A DNA stretch of 64,000 nucleotides from Prorocentrum cordatum (Eukaryota; Sar; Dinophyceae; Prorocentrales; Prorocentraceae), in contig CAUYUJ010016471.1 of assembly GCA_963575745.1 (NCBI GenBank), positions 593,335-657,334 of the forward strand, given 5' to 3'. Each line of letters opens with the position of its first letter. Position 1 is the first letter of the stretch. Below are positions 55,337 to 64,000 of the stretch, piece by piece. The notes under the pieces were generated by a model. That model was not told the origin of the DNA, made no database searches, and saw only the letters and a program-made list of their open reading frames with translations. The position numbers and the translations under genes are program-made.

Positions 55337-56911
55337 GTGATCGTGAGTCTGCTCCTCAGTCAGAGGCACAGCCCATGCGGTTTGGCACGGGTGAAGTTGG
55401 CCCGAAGTTCACGAGGGCATTTGTTTCAGAAGCGCTCGGAACTCTTCAAAAGGACTTCTGAGCCTCCTTCAGAAGGGGCCGACCTGTTTGCAAGACTGAC
55501 CAGTTTTGCCGCTGCAGAGGAGTTATGTCGGATTGATTTGTCGCTGCTGAAGGGCGAAGTTCCAAGCGGTGATCCTGTGGCAGAAGTTGTGAAGTTATTA
55601 AGAATCTTTTTGCGCATGCATTTTGGGCCGCAGTCAAGCCGAACGCACCTGTCGCTTCGCAATGAAATTACGTTCCTTTGGCGAATGCGCCCTGGGCGCA
55701 CAGGTGACGATCACGTTCGGGATCTCACGGTCGAAGAGGCAATTTTTCTGAAGGATGACATGCGAACTTGGGCGCATCGCTACTTGAACCAAGCGAGAGA
55801 AAAGAGAAATGAACCATCTGAGTATTCATTGCCATACAAAAAATGGGCCCATTGTTTGCGCTATTCTCTTCTGCCTCGATACCCGGAATTTATTGCTGCA
55901 GAAATCCCATATGCGAGCGCGATTCTCGACCTTGCAGCATGAACGGGCACAGCTGGGGCCAACGTCGGCGAGGGGGGAGGGGCGCGGACCCCCGCGGTTG
56001 AGGGGCCTCCCGGCAAAGAGGACGGCGGGCCGAGCGCAGACGATTCGCAGACGGAGAGGGATCCAAACGACAATAGACTAAGAATTCCCTTCCCTCGGGA
56101 ACAGCAATTTCTAATGCGCGGAGAAGATGCGGATGTGGACGCGAGTCCTGCTGCTGAGAATTTATTATTGCGCGCGAGTATCCCACCGGCGCCAGATCAT
56201 AAGCAGCTCCGTCCTGAGGAGCGAGATTTTCCAGGTCGGGCTAGGAACGTTTGCCGCGCGACATTGAATATCGACGGAGAACCCTTGTATTTTACATCGC
56301 AGCAGCGAGAGAACGCTCGAGAGGAAACGAGCGACGAGGTGCGAAAGCAGGCTACTGAAGCCCACAGGGCTGGTCCAGCACCCCCGCACATTACGGCTGT
56401 TCGCGGGCGTACCTATAACACAATCAAGGACAACGCACGATTGGCACAAGACCCCTTATTTGCGACGCTCGGTGAAATAGAAGCAGATGAGTCTGGGTCT
56501 GCGCTCAAATTTCTGAAAGCAGAATTCGATTCGGATGGCCGACCAGACTCTCTTCCGCAGGAGGCTTAGAACGCACTCATTCCATTGGTAATACCGAATG
56601 GCGCCGCCAGCGCAGCCGAGGAAGCGGAGGCAAACATCCTGAATAATAACCGCGGTACTGCCATGCTAGGAAGCGCAGACTTCTGGCGGAAGCGCAGTCA
56701 CCGGTCTCGCACACAAGCACAATCCATAGGTGAGAGCTTGGTGTACTTGGAGAGACATTGTGCTGAGTGCGCCCGATCATCGGGTGGGTGGGTATATGCG
56801 GGTGATCTTAGCAAGAAAATGATGACATATGGAATCTCACATGCCACTACTGCTTACGCCACGCATGCTTTTACAATGCTGCCATCAGGAGAGTCTCGGT
56901 CTCCGATCTGA
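55337..56911 (+). pseudogene. Extra-module 525-codon frame with two in-frame stops
   Basis: One frame keeps sense from 55337 to 56911 across TGA 55940-55942 and TAG 56567-56569. Blocks: 'AVVKLLRIFLRMHFG'-type helix, 'DLTVEEAIFLKDDMRTWAHR', 'YKKWAHCLRYSLLPRYPEFI', a Gly/Pro/Asp-rich linker, 'FPREQQFLMRGEDADVDASP', 'KQLRPEERDFPGRARNVCRA' and 'RHCAECARSSGGWVYAGDLS' (C-x2-C). No family was recognised. Confidence 0.45.
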
Positions 56912-57524
56912 TGATATTATGATCATCGAAGGAACAGATATATCTACACAATGGAAATCGTTCCTGACCCCCGACGCCTCACACGATACAGTCGTCGATG
57001 AGCAAGCGGGAATCGAGTCATCAATCTCGACAGCTGAAAGGGCCACCAAGCTCATTCCATTGTTCTTTCGCAAATGTCAGGGACACTCTTGTTTTGCTCA
57101 CAGCCTTGAGCGCATGCATGCCCCCTGCGAGTTTGGGATGGCGCGGCGTCACGGACACTTGTTGCACGTTACGCCCATAGAGGCTATATAGGAATCGACT
57201 CTTGGAAGTGGAATCATCAGATACCCGAGTAAGCACAATGGATTGTGCAAGGCGCCAGATTACGGCATTCTCAGATTGATACCAACGAAGCATGAATTTC
57301 TCCAAGAGCATGCGCAGCATATTCCTCACTGGCTCAGCCAGCGGAAGGACGGTGAAGCCCCACCCATCAGGGCGCACCAGGCTGAGGGCGCTATTTCTGT
57401 TGGCGGTGGATTACCCACTAATGGACGGCGGCCTCGAACAATCGCCCCACATTCATGGGGCATTGAGGCTGCGCACAATGAGAATTGGTCATGCGTTATC
57501 GGTTTGTTGTTGTTTTTTAATTAA
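56829..57524 (+). pseudogene. Extra-module frame with one in-frame TAG
   Basis: Frame 56829-57191 ends TAG 57189-57191, and sense resumes in the same frame to 57524: 'RHGHLLHVTPIEAI', then 'ESTLGSGIIRYPSKHNGLCK', 'LRLIPTKHEFLQEHAQHIPH' and 'TIAPHSWGIEAAHNENWSC'. No family was recognised. The hairpin TGGC-TCA-GCCA at 57330 lies inside it. Confidence 0.4.
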
Positions 57525-58067
57525 AAACCGGAAGGGTATTGTCTCTCCTTCGATGCCGCATCTGTCGTGATGGGTCTTTCGTAACGACAGGTGAAGCACG
57601 TTATAATATTATTTCTCGAATCGCACAATTGTCGGCGATTTGCCGGGTAGGCATAAACCATTAGGCGCAGATGGTGTGGACCTTGGTCTTCTCCCAAGAG
57701 TGATCTGCATGGGAAGCTGCCTTCTCGCCTGATGCCACGTGGACGTGGATTTTCTCTGATGAGGATGCAATTGGCTCCAGACGATCCATTCTCCCTGATT
57801 GAAGAAAAGGACAGTGTAATGCAGAAGCCGTGGACTGATGACGGCAGATACATATGTGCGAATTGCCATGCTGTAAGAGCAGGCTTGGGACATTGTTGAT
57901 ATTGCCACGTCGCGGTCGAATGTCAGAGCGAATTATCTGCAGAAGCCGGCCGAACATGCGTTGTCTACTGCCTGGGCGCCACTGGGCCTTGAGCCGCGTC
58001 CGGAGAAACTCCTGAGATAAGAGAACCGGTCCAAGGCCATTCTTCCTAGACTCATAGACTAAGAGCG
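57525..58067 (+). other. Gap between extra-module frames
   Basis: No plus-strand frame exceeds about 60 codons. A short stretch near 57,820-57,890 reads 'MQKPWTDDGRYICANCHAV', similar in opening to 'MKKPWTIASTS' of the methyltransferase-like segment at 49,875; this hints at an internal partial duplication but is too short to prove it. Minus-strand frames 57521-58239 show no motif. Confidence 0.35.
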
Positions 58068-59024
58068 ATGAAGAAAAGCTCTGCTGATGCTTCAGACAAT
58101 CTGACCAAGGTTGAACAGCCTCAACATAAGGGAGCTCTTGATGAGCCAGCCCGTAAAATGGTGGCATCGGCTGGAGGGACATGCGTTGTTTCGACGCCAG
58201 GAACTGTTCCTTCATGGTGCCCCAGCAGCGCATCGGCACAGCCGCCGGCGCGACTTGAACCTTTCTCCCAGTATCTTGAACCCTTGAAGCTTAGATTTCT
58301 TGATTGGTTGAAACGCAAACATGGGGATGATGGTCGCCCCACTGCTGCCCAACGGTGGCCGCGCATGTGGACACCTGACCTTGACCAGTACGCTCGCCCC
58401 ACGAAATGTTCTGCACTTGCTGTGTTTGGTTGGGATCACGATAGCGTGGATCTTATACAACCGGAGGTGGGCCGGGTTCAGTGGGAAAAAGAAATGGAGG
58501 AGAGGGGAGTTGTTATTCCGACGCTGCAAATATTAATTGACTTTTTTGGAGCGGTGAACCAAGCGCTCGCAGTCACCACTCTTGGAGATATTGACTTTCA
58601 AATTGTTGTTGATCTTCATCGCCGGCCAAGCCGTGGCGATGATGCGATTGTACAACGCGAAGAGAAGGTTGAAAGGTCAAATGGTGTTTCCAACGTATAC
58701 AGTGCACAGCGTCACACGATGATTCTTGCAGAGAGGGACTTGCCTTTTTGGCTTGATTTAATATCGATTTCTGATTGTGTGAGCGGTTACAAACATGACA
58801 ACGACACATATGAGAGGTCAGATGTCATTAGAGTTGCAACGCAGTTTGTTCTTGGGTACTCAGCGATTGACCCAAACGCAAGGCAATTGCATTCTGACGT
58901 GATTCATGAAGCGCCTCCAGGCTTAGGAGAGCTCGTATATCATATTTGGGATCAGCCGTTCAACCGTATCCCCGTCCACGGAAGACGGGGAAGGGTTCTT
59001 TTAGCTGTGCGCGAGATGATATGA
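58068..59024 (+). CDS. Extra-module ORF, 318 codons, best-preserved, unrecognised
   Basis: ATG 58068 to TGA 59022-59024 without interruption. Residues 1-60 are polar and probably disordered; a hairpin motif at 58234 encodes SAQP. From about 65 to the end it looks globular: 'LEPLKLRFLDWLKRKHGDDG', 'LAVFGWDHDSVDLIQPEVGR', 'VIPTLQILIDFFGAVNQALA', 'LPFWLDLISISDCVSGYKHD' and 'HEAPPGLGELVYHIWDQPF'. I recognise no family. It is the best query for identifying the module. Confidence 0.5.
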   Translation: MKKSSADASDNLTKVEQPQHKGALDEPARKMVASAGGTCVVSTPGTVPSWCPSSASAQPPARLEPFSQYLEPLKLRFLDWLKRKHGDDGRPTAAQRWPRMWTPDLDQYARPTKCSALAVFGWDHDSVDLIQPEVGRVQWEKEMEERGVVIPTLQILIDFFGAVNQALAVTTLGDIDFQIVVDLHRRPSRGDDAIVQREEKVERSNGVSNVYSAQRHTMILAERDLPFWLDLISISDCVSGYKHDNDTYERSDVIRVATQFVLGYSAIDPNARQLHSDVIHEAPPGLGELVYHIWDQPFNRIPVHGRRGRVLLAVREMI

Positions 59025-60140
59025 TCATTCATGCCTGCGGGGACTTTTATTGCGTTTCCCAGGTATGCAGCGCACTCCGATATCTGATCAATCCTTGGGA
59101 TGCTTATGTTCTGGATTGTCGAATCCGATCAGCAATCGAAGCATGCGATGTGCTTGATAACTGGCTTGAGGGCTCTGGAACTGAGGTTTCCAAGACCGCG
59201 CGAGATAATTGCTCCAGTATTCATGAGACCATTGTCTTCATTAGTACGTTGACGGATCAACCACAATGTGTCAAATTGTCTCGCGACTGGTCTGTTCGGA
59301 GATTTCAATACCAATGACGCTATCGGAATCATCAATATCTTCAATCAGACGAGAGTGGGAAACGGCACGGCCGATTCTCCCACTGAGGCGGTTCAGGCTG
59401 AGTCACCAGCGGGTGGCTCGGCTTCAGTTGCTGACAGTATTGCCTTGCAGAGAAGTAGGCAACGTTCTCGGCCACCTCCACGACCGCGAATGTCGCATGG
59501 GAAGCCGTCTTATCGCGCTGCCCCCATACGCGTCAGCGTCTGCCGGCGCAGCCGCGCCAGGCCACGAGACTGGATGGGTTGAATCGGACAGAATTCGATC
59601 TTGGGCGGATGAGTCCAGGACTGAGACATATATACCACAAACACCAGCAGTTACGCCGGGTGGCGGATCTTCCCGCGATGGCCATGGCGCTGAGTCGCTC
59701 ATGGACGGCATCTACGACACGACCGTCGACTACGAAGACAAGTGAAACTTGTGAGATTCAATGCTAGTATGCACATGTTTCTCGACATCAGCCAGTTACT
59801 GGCCACAGCAAAACGTGGCAATGGTTCAGTCTTGATGAGTGCAATGAGAAGTTCCGCCGGTCTTCTGGATCATCGGGAAATTTGCGAGCGCCCACACCTC
59901 CGCCTGCGCCGAAGGCGAGTTCGTCGGAGAAGGGCCGGGGCAATAATGAACAGCATGAATGGAGCCCGTCAAGTGACCGGAGCGCAAGAGGAGAATGACA
60001 ACGGGAGGACTCTTGGGAGTCAAAAAGCCGATGGAGAAGGTGAAGGTGAAGATGACTGGATCCTGCGCGACACAGCCGATGCTGGACCGCACTACTTCGT
60101 GGAGCTGATTCACCAGGTGTTCGTGGGCATTGAGACCTGA
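58946..60140 (+). pseudogene. C-terminal frames of the extra module
   Basis: 58946-59317 ('INPWDAYVLDCRIRSAIEAC', 'SSIHETIVFISTLTDQPQCV') continues the sense of the 318-codon ORF in a new frame. 59266-59745 is Ser/Arg/Pro-rich then acidic, and 59742-60140 is basic then acidic ('ADGEGEGEDDWILRDTADA'), ending TGA 60138-60140. Hairpin motifs lie at 59363, 59544 and 60068. The end is about 180 bp before the right LTR, as expected for the last coding segment of an LTR element. Confidence 0.4.
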
Positions 60141-60307
60141 GTGGAGAACACTGACTCAGGCGGGAAACGTCGGGTTTCTCCAGCCTTCCGCCCCCAGGCG
60201 CCCACCGTCGCGCGGCAAAACTGTTCTTTAGGGGTTCGCTCCGGTGATTGTACATATGTACAGGCCTGGCGGGTGGGGGGTCGGGGCGGCTCTACGTATT
60301 CCGCCGC

Positions 60308-60315
60308 GGGGGGAG
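60308..60315 (+). promoter_or_regulatory. Candidate polypurine tract
   Basis: GGGGGGAG lies 1-4 bp upstream of the right LTR. This is the position where plus-strand priming normally occurs. Confidence 0.5.
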
Positions 60316-60316
60316 T

Positions 60317-60618
60317 CAATGCACCCCTCCGCACCACCAGGCTCCGGCCCTTCTCACCCATCCCGCTTGCTTCCCACTGTCTGCGCCTTGCCTTGACATT
60401 CTGTGTTCCGCAGCTGTGCTATCGTCAATAGACGGCGCAGGCGTAACGGAAAAGGAGCGCGCCCGCGCGCGTCGGCCAGCGGGCCGGCCCCCTCCCGTCA
60501 GTGTTATATAAGTTGCATGATTAACGGCACTATCTTTTCTTGCCCATGTCTTACGTGAAGCCCAGTGACTATGGGACGCCATCGGGACATATCGCAAGGG
60601 TAACGAATGTCCAGGCAA
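60317..60618 (+). repeat. Right LTR
   Basis: The pair of 38306-38607. Its core 60320-60617 begins TG and ends CA. Sequence before it (60141-60300) carries no recognisable frame beyond the module's end. Confidence 0.8.
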
Positions 60619-60657
60619 TAGACTCTGGGGCCATCTTGGGGGCAAGAGGCGGAGTAA

Positions 60658-60805
60658 GAGGAGGAGGAGGAGGAGGAGGAGGAGGAGGAGGAGGAGGAGG
60701 AGGAGGAGGAGAACAGGAGGAGGAGGAGGAGGAGGAAAAACAGAAAAGAAGGAAGGGATGGAGGAGGAGGAGCAGGAGGAACGCGGCGCGAGGAGGATGA
60801 AGAGG
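60658..60805. repeat. (GGA)n/(GAG)n microsatellite
   Basis: Some 60 bp of nearly pure GGA followed by interrupted GGA/GAA to about 60,805. Poly-Gly, poly-Glu and poly-Ser ORFs across it are artefacts. Confidence 0.9.
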
Positions 60806-60884
60806 AGCAGGGAGGCGGCCGGAAAGAAGCAAGGACGGACCGGACGATGACAAAGAGGACGAAAAGCCGGGCTTTGGGCATATG

Positions 60885-61450
60885 TCGCGGCGAGGGGTTC
60901 TTCGAAGTTTCGTCGCCAATTTGGGCGCCATCTTGGGGTCCTGTGGGGGTTTTCTTGGGACCGTCGTGGGGCTTTTTGAATGGTCTTGGAGCCCTCTTGG
61001 GGCTCTTTGGGGGGGTCTGGGGAACCTCTTGGGGCCGTCTTGGACTCCTTCACTCCATAAGAGCGGGGTCTTAAATTTACGCCCCCCCTCGGAGGCCCAA
61101 AAGGAGCGTCTTAGGGGCACTTTTGCGAGCTCTTGGAGCCGTCTTGGGGCCCTCTTGGGCCTTCTCTTGGGGCTATGTTGGGCCATCTTGGGGCCACTTT
61201 GACGCCTCAAGAGCCCATCGGAATCGAAAACGCGAAAAGGCTGAACACACTGATGTTCCTTACGTTTTGAACCCATTGTGGCTTCTTGGGGGGGTCCTTG
61301 GGGGGCTTCAGAGGGCACTTGAAACCGTCTTGGGGCCGTTTTTGAGGCCTCTTGGATGCGTGTTGGAGACTATTTCGAGCCGTCTTGAGGTATCTTGGGC
61401 GATTTGGGGGGCCATCTTGGGCTAGCTAAAGCCTTGTTGAAGCTAGCTTG
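60885..61450. repeat. Degenerate CTTGGGGCC minisatellite
   Basis: Repeated, irregular units of the type GCC(A/G)TCTTGGGG, TCTTGGGGCCC and CTTGGGGG run from about 60,910 to 61,450, with an interruption near 61,060-61,115 and 61,205-61,275. A related GCCATCTTGG also appears at 60630 and, on the left flank of the LTR element, near 38255-38272. Sequence to 61,560 is unique, with no recognised gene. Confidence 0.7.
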
Positions 61451-61565
61451 GGCCAGCTTGGGCGCACTCACCCCTCGCGGGGGAGTCCGTCCAGACCCAG
61501 GGAAGGGGGGGGCGGAGGTAAACCTCCCGAACAGGGAAAGGAAGGAGCCTGGAAAAAGAAACGCT

Positions 61566-62110
61566 CTAGACCAAGGGTTGGTGGGACTCGTGTTGTCCTG
61601 CCTCCTCTTTGGATGATATGACAAGGTGCCAATGATCTGTTGCAGCCCTGCTTGCGCAGGCGTTCCTTAGTTCCGAGAAGAGGTTGATCATGTAGTTTGT
61701 GCCCGTAGAGCCCATGATAAGGGCGGCAAGGCTCACAGGGGTAGAACTCGCCAAGGTCGCCACTTTCAGTTCAAGGCGGTCGTTCGTGGACTTGGCCGTC
61801 TTGAGGTCCGCCTCGATCAACGCTCTTTGAACGCCCAGATCGGCCAACGCGTGCTCCTGCTCCTCAGCGTACACGATCTCCTGTTCCGACAGCTTCTGGG
61901 TGCGAACCAGACGTCAACAATCTGCTTTACACAAGTGGCATTCAGATTTCTCTGAACCTCGCTGTTGTCTCATGCGCACCATGACCGCTTCAACTGCTTC
62001 CGAAGCTTCGGCGGCCTGACGCTCAGCCGATAGGTCCGCCTTGTGATGGATAAGACCATATGATGGAAGATCTGCCGCCAATGTGTTTGCCTCAACAATA
62101 CTGTGTTGAA
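61566..62110 (-). pseudogene. C-terminal part of a coiled-coil protein gene, one in-frame stop
   Basis: One minus-strand frame gives 'ADLSAERQAAEASEAVEAVM' and 'CHLCKADC', then TGA (61914-61916), then 'YAEEQEHALADLGVQRALIE', 'DLKTAKSTNDRLELKVATLA', and ends at 61566. Heptad spacing predicts a long coiled coil. Both pieces share the same frame. Upstream (62,110 onward) the frame enters the satellite, so the 5' part of the gene is lost or lies elsewhere. The family is unknown. Confidence 0.5.
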
Positions 62111-62149
62111 TTCGGTCCTCGTTTTTGGCGGCGCCGGCTAGCTTTCTTC

Positions 62150-64000
62150 CCTCCTCACCCGTCCTCCAATGTTGCCCCCGCATGCCGCCGCCACCCAATT
62201 TTGACGCACCCCTCACACGTTCCGTGGCCCCATTTGGAGCTCCACCTAAGGCCCCAATTGTTGCGCCCGCATGCTGCCGCCACACCACTTTGGAGCACTA
62301 CTGACACGTTTCGTTGCCCAGTATTGGGTTCCACCGAAGGCCCCAGTGGTTGCGCCCGCACGCCGCCGCCACACCACTTTGGTGCACCCCTCACACGTCT
62401 CGTGGCCCCATGCGGATCTCCACCTGAGGCCCAAGTGGTTGTGCCCGCATGCAGCCGCCACCCCATTTTGGCGCACCCGTTACACGGTTGGTGTCCACAT
62501 AGGGCGCTCCATTTGAGGCCCGAGTGGTTGCGCCTGCATGCCGCCGCCACCCCACTTTGGCGCTTCCCTCACACGCTTCGTGGCCGCATAGGGAGCTCGA
62601 CCTAAGGCCCCAATTGTTGCGTCCGGCTGGCGCCGTCACCCCAGTTTGACGAACCATTCACACGTTTCGTAGTCCCAGAAGGAAATCCACCTGAGGCCCA
62701 AGTGATTGCGCCCGCATGCCACCGCCACACCACATTGGTGCACCCCTCACACGCTTCGTAGCCCAATATGGGGCTCCACCGAAGGGCTCAGCGGTTGCGC
62801 CCGCATGCCGCCGCCAGCTTACTTTGGCGCACCCCTCACACGTTTCGTGGCCCCACAGGGAGCTCCACCCGAGGCCCCAGCGGTTGCGCCCGCATGCCGC
62901 CGCCACACCACATTGGTGCACCCCTCACACGCTTCGTGGCCCCATGCGGATCGCCACTTGAGGCCCAAGTGGTTGTGCCCGCATGCAGCCGCCACCCCAT
63001 TTTGGCGCACCCGTTACACGGTTGGTGTCCACATAGGGCGCTCCATTTGAGGCCCGAGTGGTTGCGCCCGCATGCCGCCGCCACCCCACTTTGGCGCTTC
63101 CCTCACACGCTTCGTGGCCGCATAGGGAGCTCGACCTAAGGCCCCAATTGTTGCGTCCGGCTGGCGCCGTCACCCCAGTTTGACGAACCATTCACACGTT
63201 TCGTAGCCCCAGAAGGAAATCCACCTGAGGCCCAAGTGATTGCGCCCGCATGCCACCGCCACACCACATTGGTGCACCCCTCACACGCTTCGTAGCCCAA
63301 TATGGGGCTCCACCGAAGGGCTCAGCGGTTGCGCCCGCATGCCGCCGCCAGCTTACTCTGGCGCACTCCTCACACGTTTCGTGGCCCCACAGGGAGCTCC
63401 ACCCGAGGCCCCAGCGGTTGCGCCCGCATGCCGCCGCCACACCACATTGGTGCACCCCTCACACGCTTCGTGGCCCCATGCGGATCGCCACTTGAGGCCC
63501 AAGTGGTTGTGCCCGCATGCAGCCGCCACCCCATTTTGGCGCACCCGTTACACGGTTGGTGTCCACATAGGGCGCTCCATTTGAGGCCCGAGTGGTTGCG
63601 CCCGCATGCCGCCGCCACCCCACTTTGGCGCTTCCCTCACACGCTTCGTGGCCGCATAGGGAGCTCGACCTAAGGCCCCAATTGTTGCGTCCGGCTGGCG
63701 CCGTCACCCCAGTTTGACGAACCATTCACACGTTTCGTAGCCCCAGAAGGAAATCCACCTGAGGCCCAAGTGATTGCGCCCGCATGCCACCGCCACACCA
63801 CATTGGTGCACCCCTCACACGCTTCGTAGCCCAATATGGGGCTCCACCGAAGGGCTCAGCGGTTGCGCCCGCATGCCGCCGCCAGCTTACTCTGGCGCAC
63901 TCCTCACACGTTTCGTGGCCCCACAGGGAGCTCCACCCGAGGCCCCAGCGGTTGCGCCCGCATGCCGCCGCCACACCACATTGGTGCACCCCTCACACGC
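62150..64000. repeat. 89-bp satellite arranged as a 534-bp higher-order repeat
   Basis: Monomers of 88-90 bp share GTTGCGCCCGCATGCCGCCGCCAC...TTTGG(C/T)GCACCC(C/G)T.ACACG. Anchors lie near 62176, 62264, 62353, 62443, 62531, 62620, 62708, 62797, 62887 and 62975. From about 62,440 the pattern repeats every six monomers (534 bp): 62443, 62977 and 63511 carry the same GTGCCCGCATGCAG variant. The 63192-63455 and 63726-63989 segments look identical, so the later copies are the most recent. The array runs off the right edge. Minus-strand ORFs of 87-88 codons recur each 267 bp (three monomers) and are probably by-products. Confidence 0.95.

Larger units (their letters stand above)
38630..60078. repeat. 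Dispersed short hairpin family CGGC-ACA-GCCG across the LTR element
   Basis: Exact CGGCACAGCCG starts at 38630, 40604, 41226, 42447, 43718, 44534, 45759, 50608, 51824, 54820 and 58234. Paired-arm variants: TGGC-ACA-GCCA 38862 and 43157; TGGC-TCA-GCCA 57330; CGAC-ACA-GTCG 46462 and 51544; CGAC-GCA-GTCG 42597 and 48110; TGAC-GCA-GTCA 46746. Loop variants: 47873 and 59544 (GCA), 53077 (TCA), 59363 (ACG). One-arm decayed copies occur near 45654, 46039, 49094, 52000 and 60068. The motif falls in all three codon phases (reading GTA, AQP or HSR), so protein conservation does not explain it. Confidence 0.8.
38306..60618 (+). mobile_element. Giant (22.3 kb) Copia-type LTR retroelement with ~11 kb of extra coding DNA
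   Basis: Direct repeats at 38306-38607 and 60317-60618 bracket a plus-strand Copia gene order: gag (B-box-like finger, coiled coil, CCCH finger), protease, integrase, RT, RNase H. A further ~11 kb of coding frames, starting with a methyltransferase-like domain, precedes the right repeat. The unit is visibly less GC-rich than the DNA to its left. It carries its own dispersed CGGC-ACA-GCCG hairpin family end to end. No internal LTR copy was seen near 48.8-49.2 kb, which argues against two tandem elements. LTR divergence (about 12%), lost RT and RNase H catalytic residues, and many frame breaks show an old, inactive copy. No clear target-site duplication was found. Confidence 0.75.

Noticed and set aside
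60316-61318. Overlapping ~250-codon minus-strand ORFs
   Set aside because: Poly-Ser/Pro/Leu frames through the LTR, the GGA microsatellite and the CTTGGGG minisatellite.
62391-63989. Series of 63-123-codon ORFs on both strands
   Set aside because: Recur with the 534-bp satellite unit on both strands; periodicity of the repeat explains them.

Overview
The window looks like nuclear DNA of a dinoflagellate. Most of it is strongly GC-rich. It is crowded with satellites and microsatellites, and nearly all recognisable coding sequence is decayed retroelement with sequence habits I associate with dinoflagellate genomes: a LINE carrying a cytosine-methyltransferase domain, a GDN-type LINE RNase H, and a Copia pol with a HTPKxPYCxVC pre-integrase zinc motif. 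No rRNA, tRNA, CRISPR array or spliced-leader sequence was recognised. The genus cannot be fixed from the sequence.

Layout. 0-2.4 kb: the 3' tail of a LINE-like ORF, a degenerate heptamer satellite (TAGTGAG type), a short telomere-like tract and G-rich repeats. 2.4-5.9 kb: a frameshifted PIF1-like helicase ending in a UBA-like segment. 6-11.3 kb: microsatellites and long polypurine/polypyrimidine tracts. 11.4-13.7 kb: an unrecognised decayed minus-strand coding region. About 15.2-29.0 kb: one very large plus-strand LINE-type unit, in order an unrecognised N-terminal region, a RING-H2-like finger, an intact unrecognised 897-aa ORF, a basic/Pro-rich ORF, a C5 cytosine DNA methyltransferase, an AP-type endonuclease, a reverse transcriptase, a zinc-binding tail and RNase H. 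29.0-34.5 kb: a UPF1/DNA2-like SF1 helicase bounded on both sides by copies of a short CATCAG hairpin repeat. 34.5-38.2 kb: hairpin arrays, (CT)n tracts and a ~615-bp duplication.

38.3-60.6 kb is the main discovery. Two ~300-bp direct repeats (about 88% identical by eye) bracket 22.3 kb and behave as LTRs: a candidate primer-binding site follows the left copy and a polypurine tract precedes the right one. Inside are Copia-type gag, protease, integrase, RT and RNase H, all decayed. About 11 kb of further plus-strand coding sequence follows RNase H. It starts with a methyltransferase-like domain and continues through unrecognised ORFs that almost tile the region. A short hairpin, CGGC-ACA-GCCG, recurs through the whole unit in all three codon phases, with variants in which both stem arms change together.

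60.6-64 kb: GGA and CTTGGGG repeats, the C-terminal part of a minus-strand coiled-coil gene, and an 89-bp satellite organised as a 534-bp higher-order repeat that runs off the window.

Both large retroelements thus carry methyltransferase or methyltransferase-like domains, and each region has its own short hairpin family with the same CGGC/GCCG arms. Almost every gene here is broken. Several breaks are single-base slips in G/C runs, so sequencing error and true decay cannot be separated from this sequence alone.
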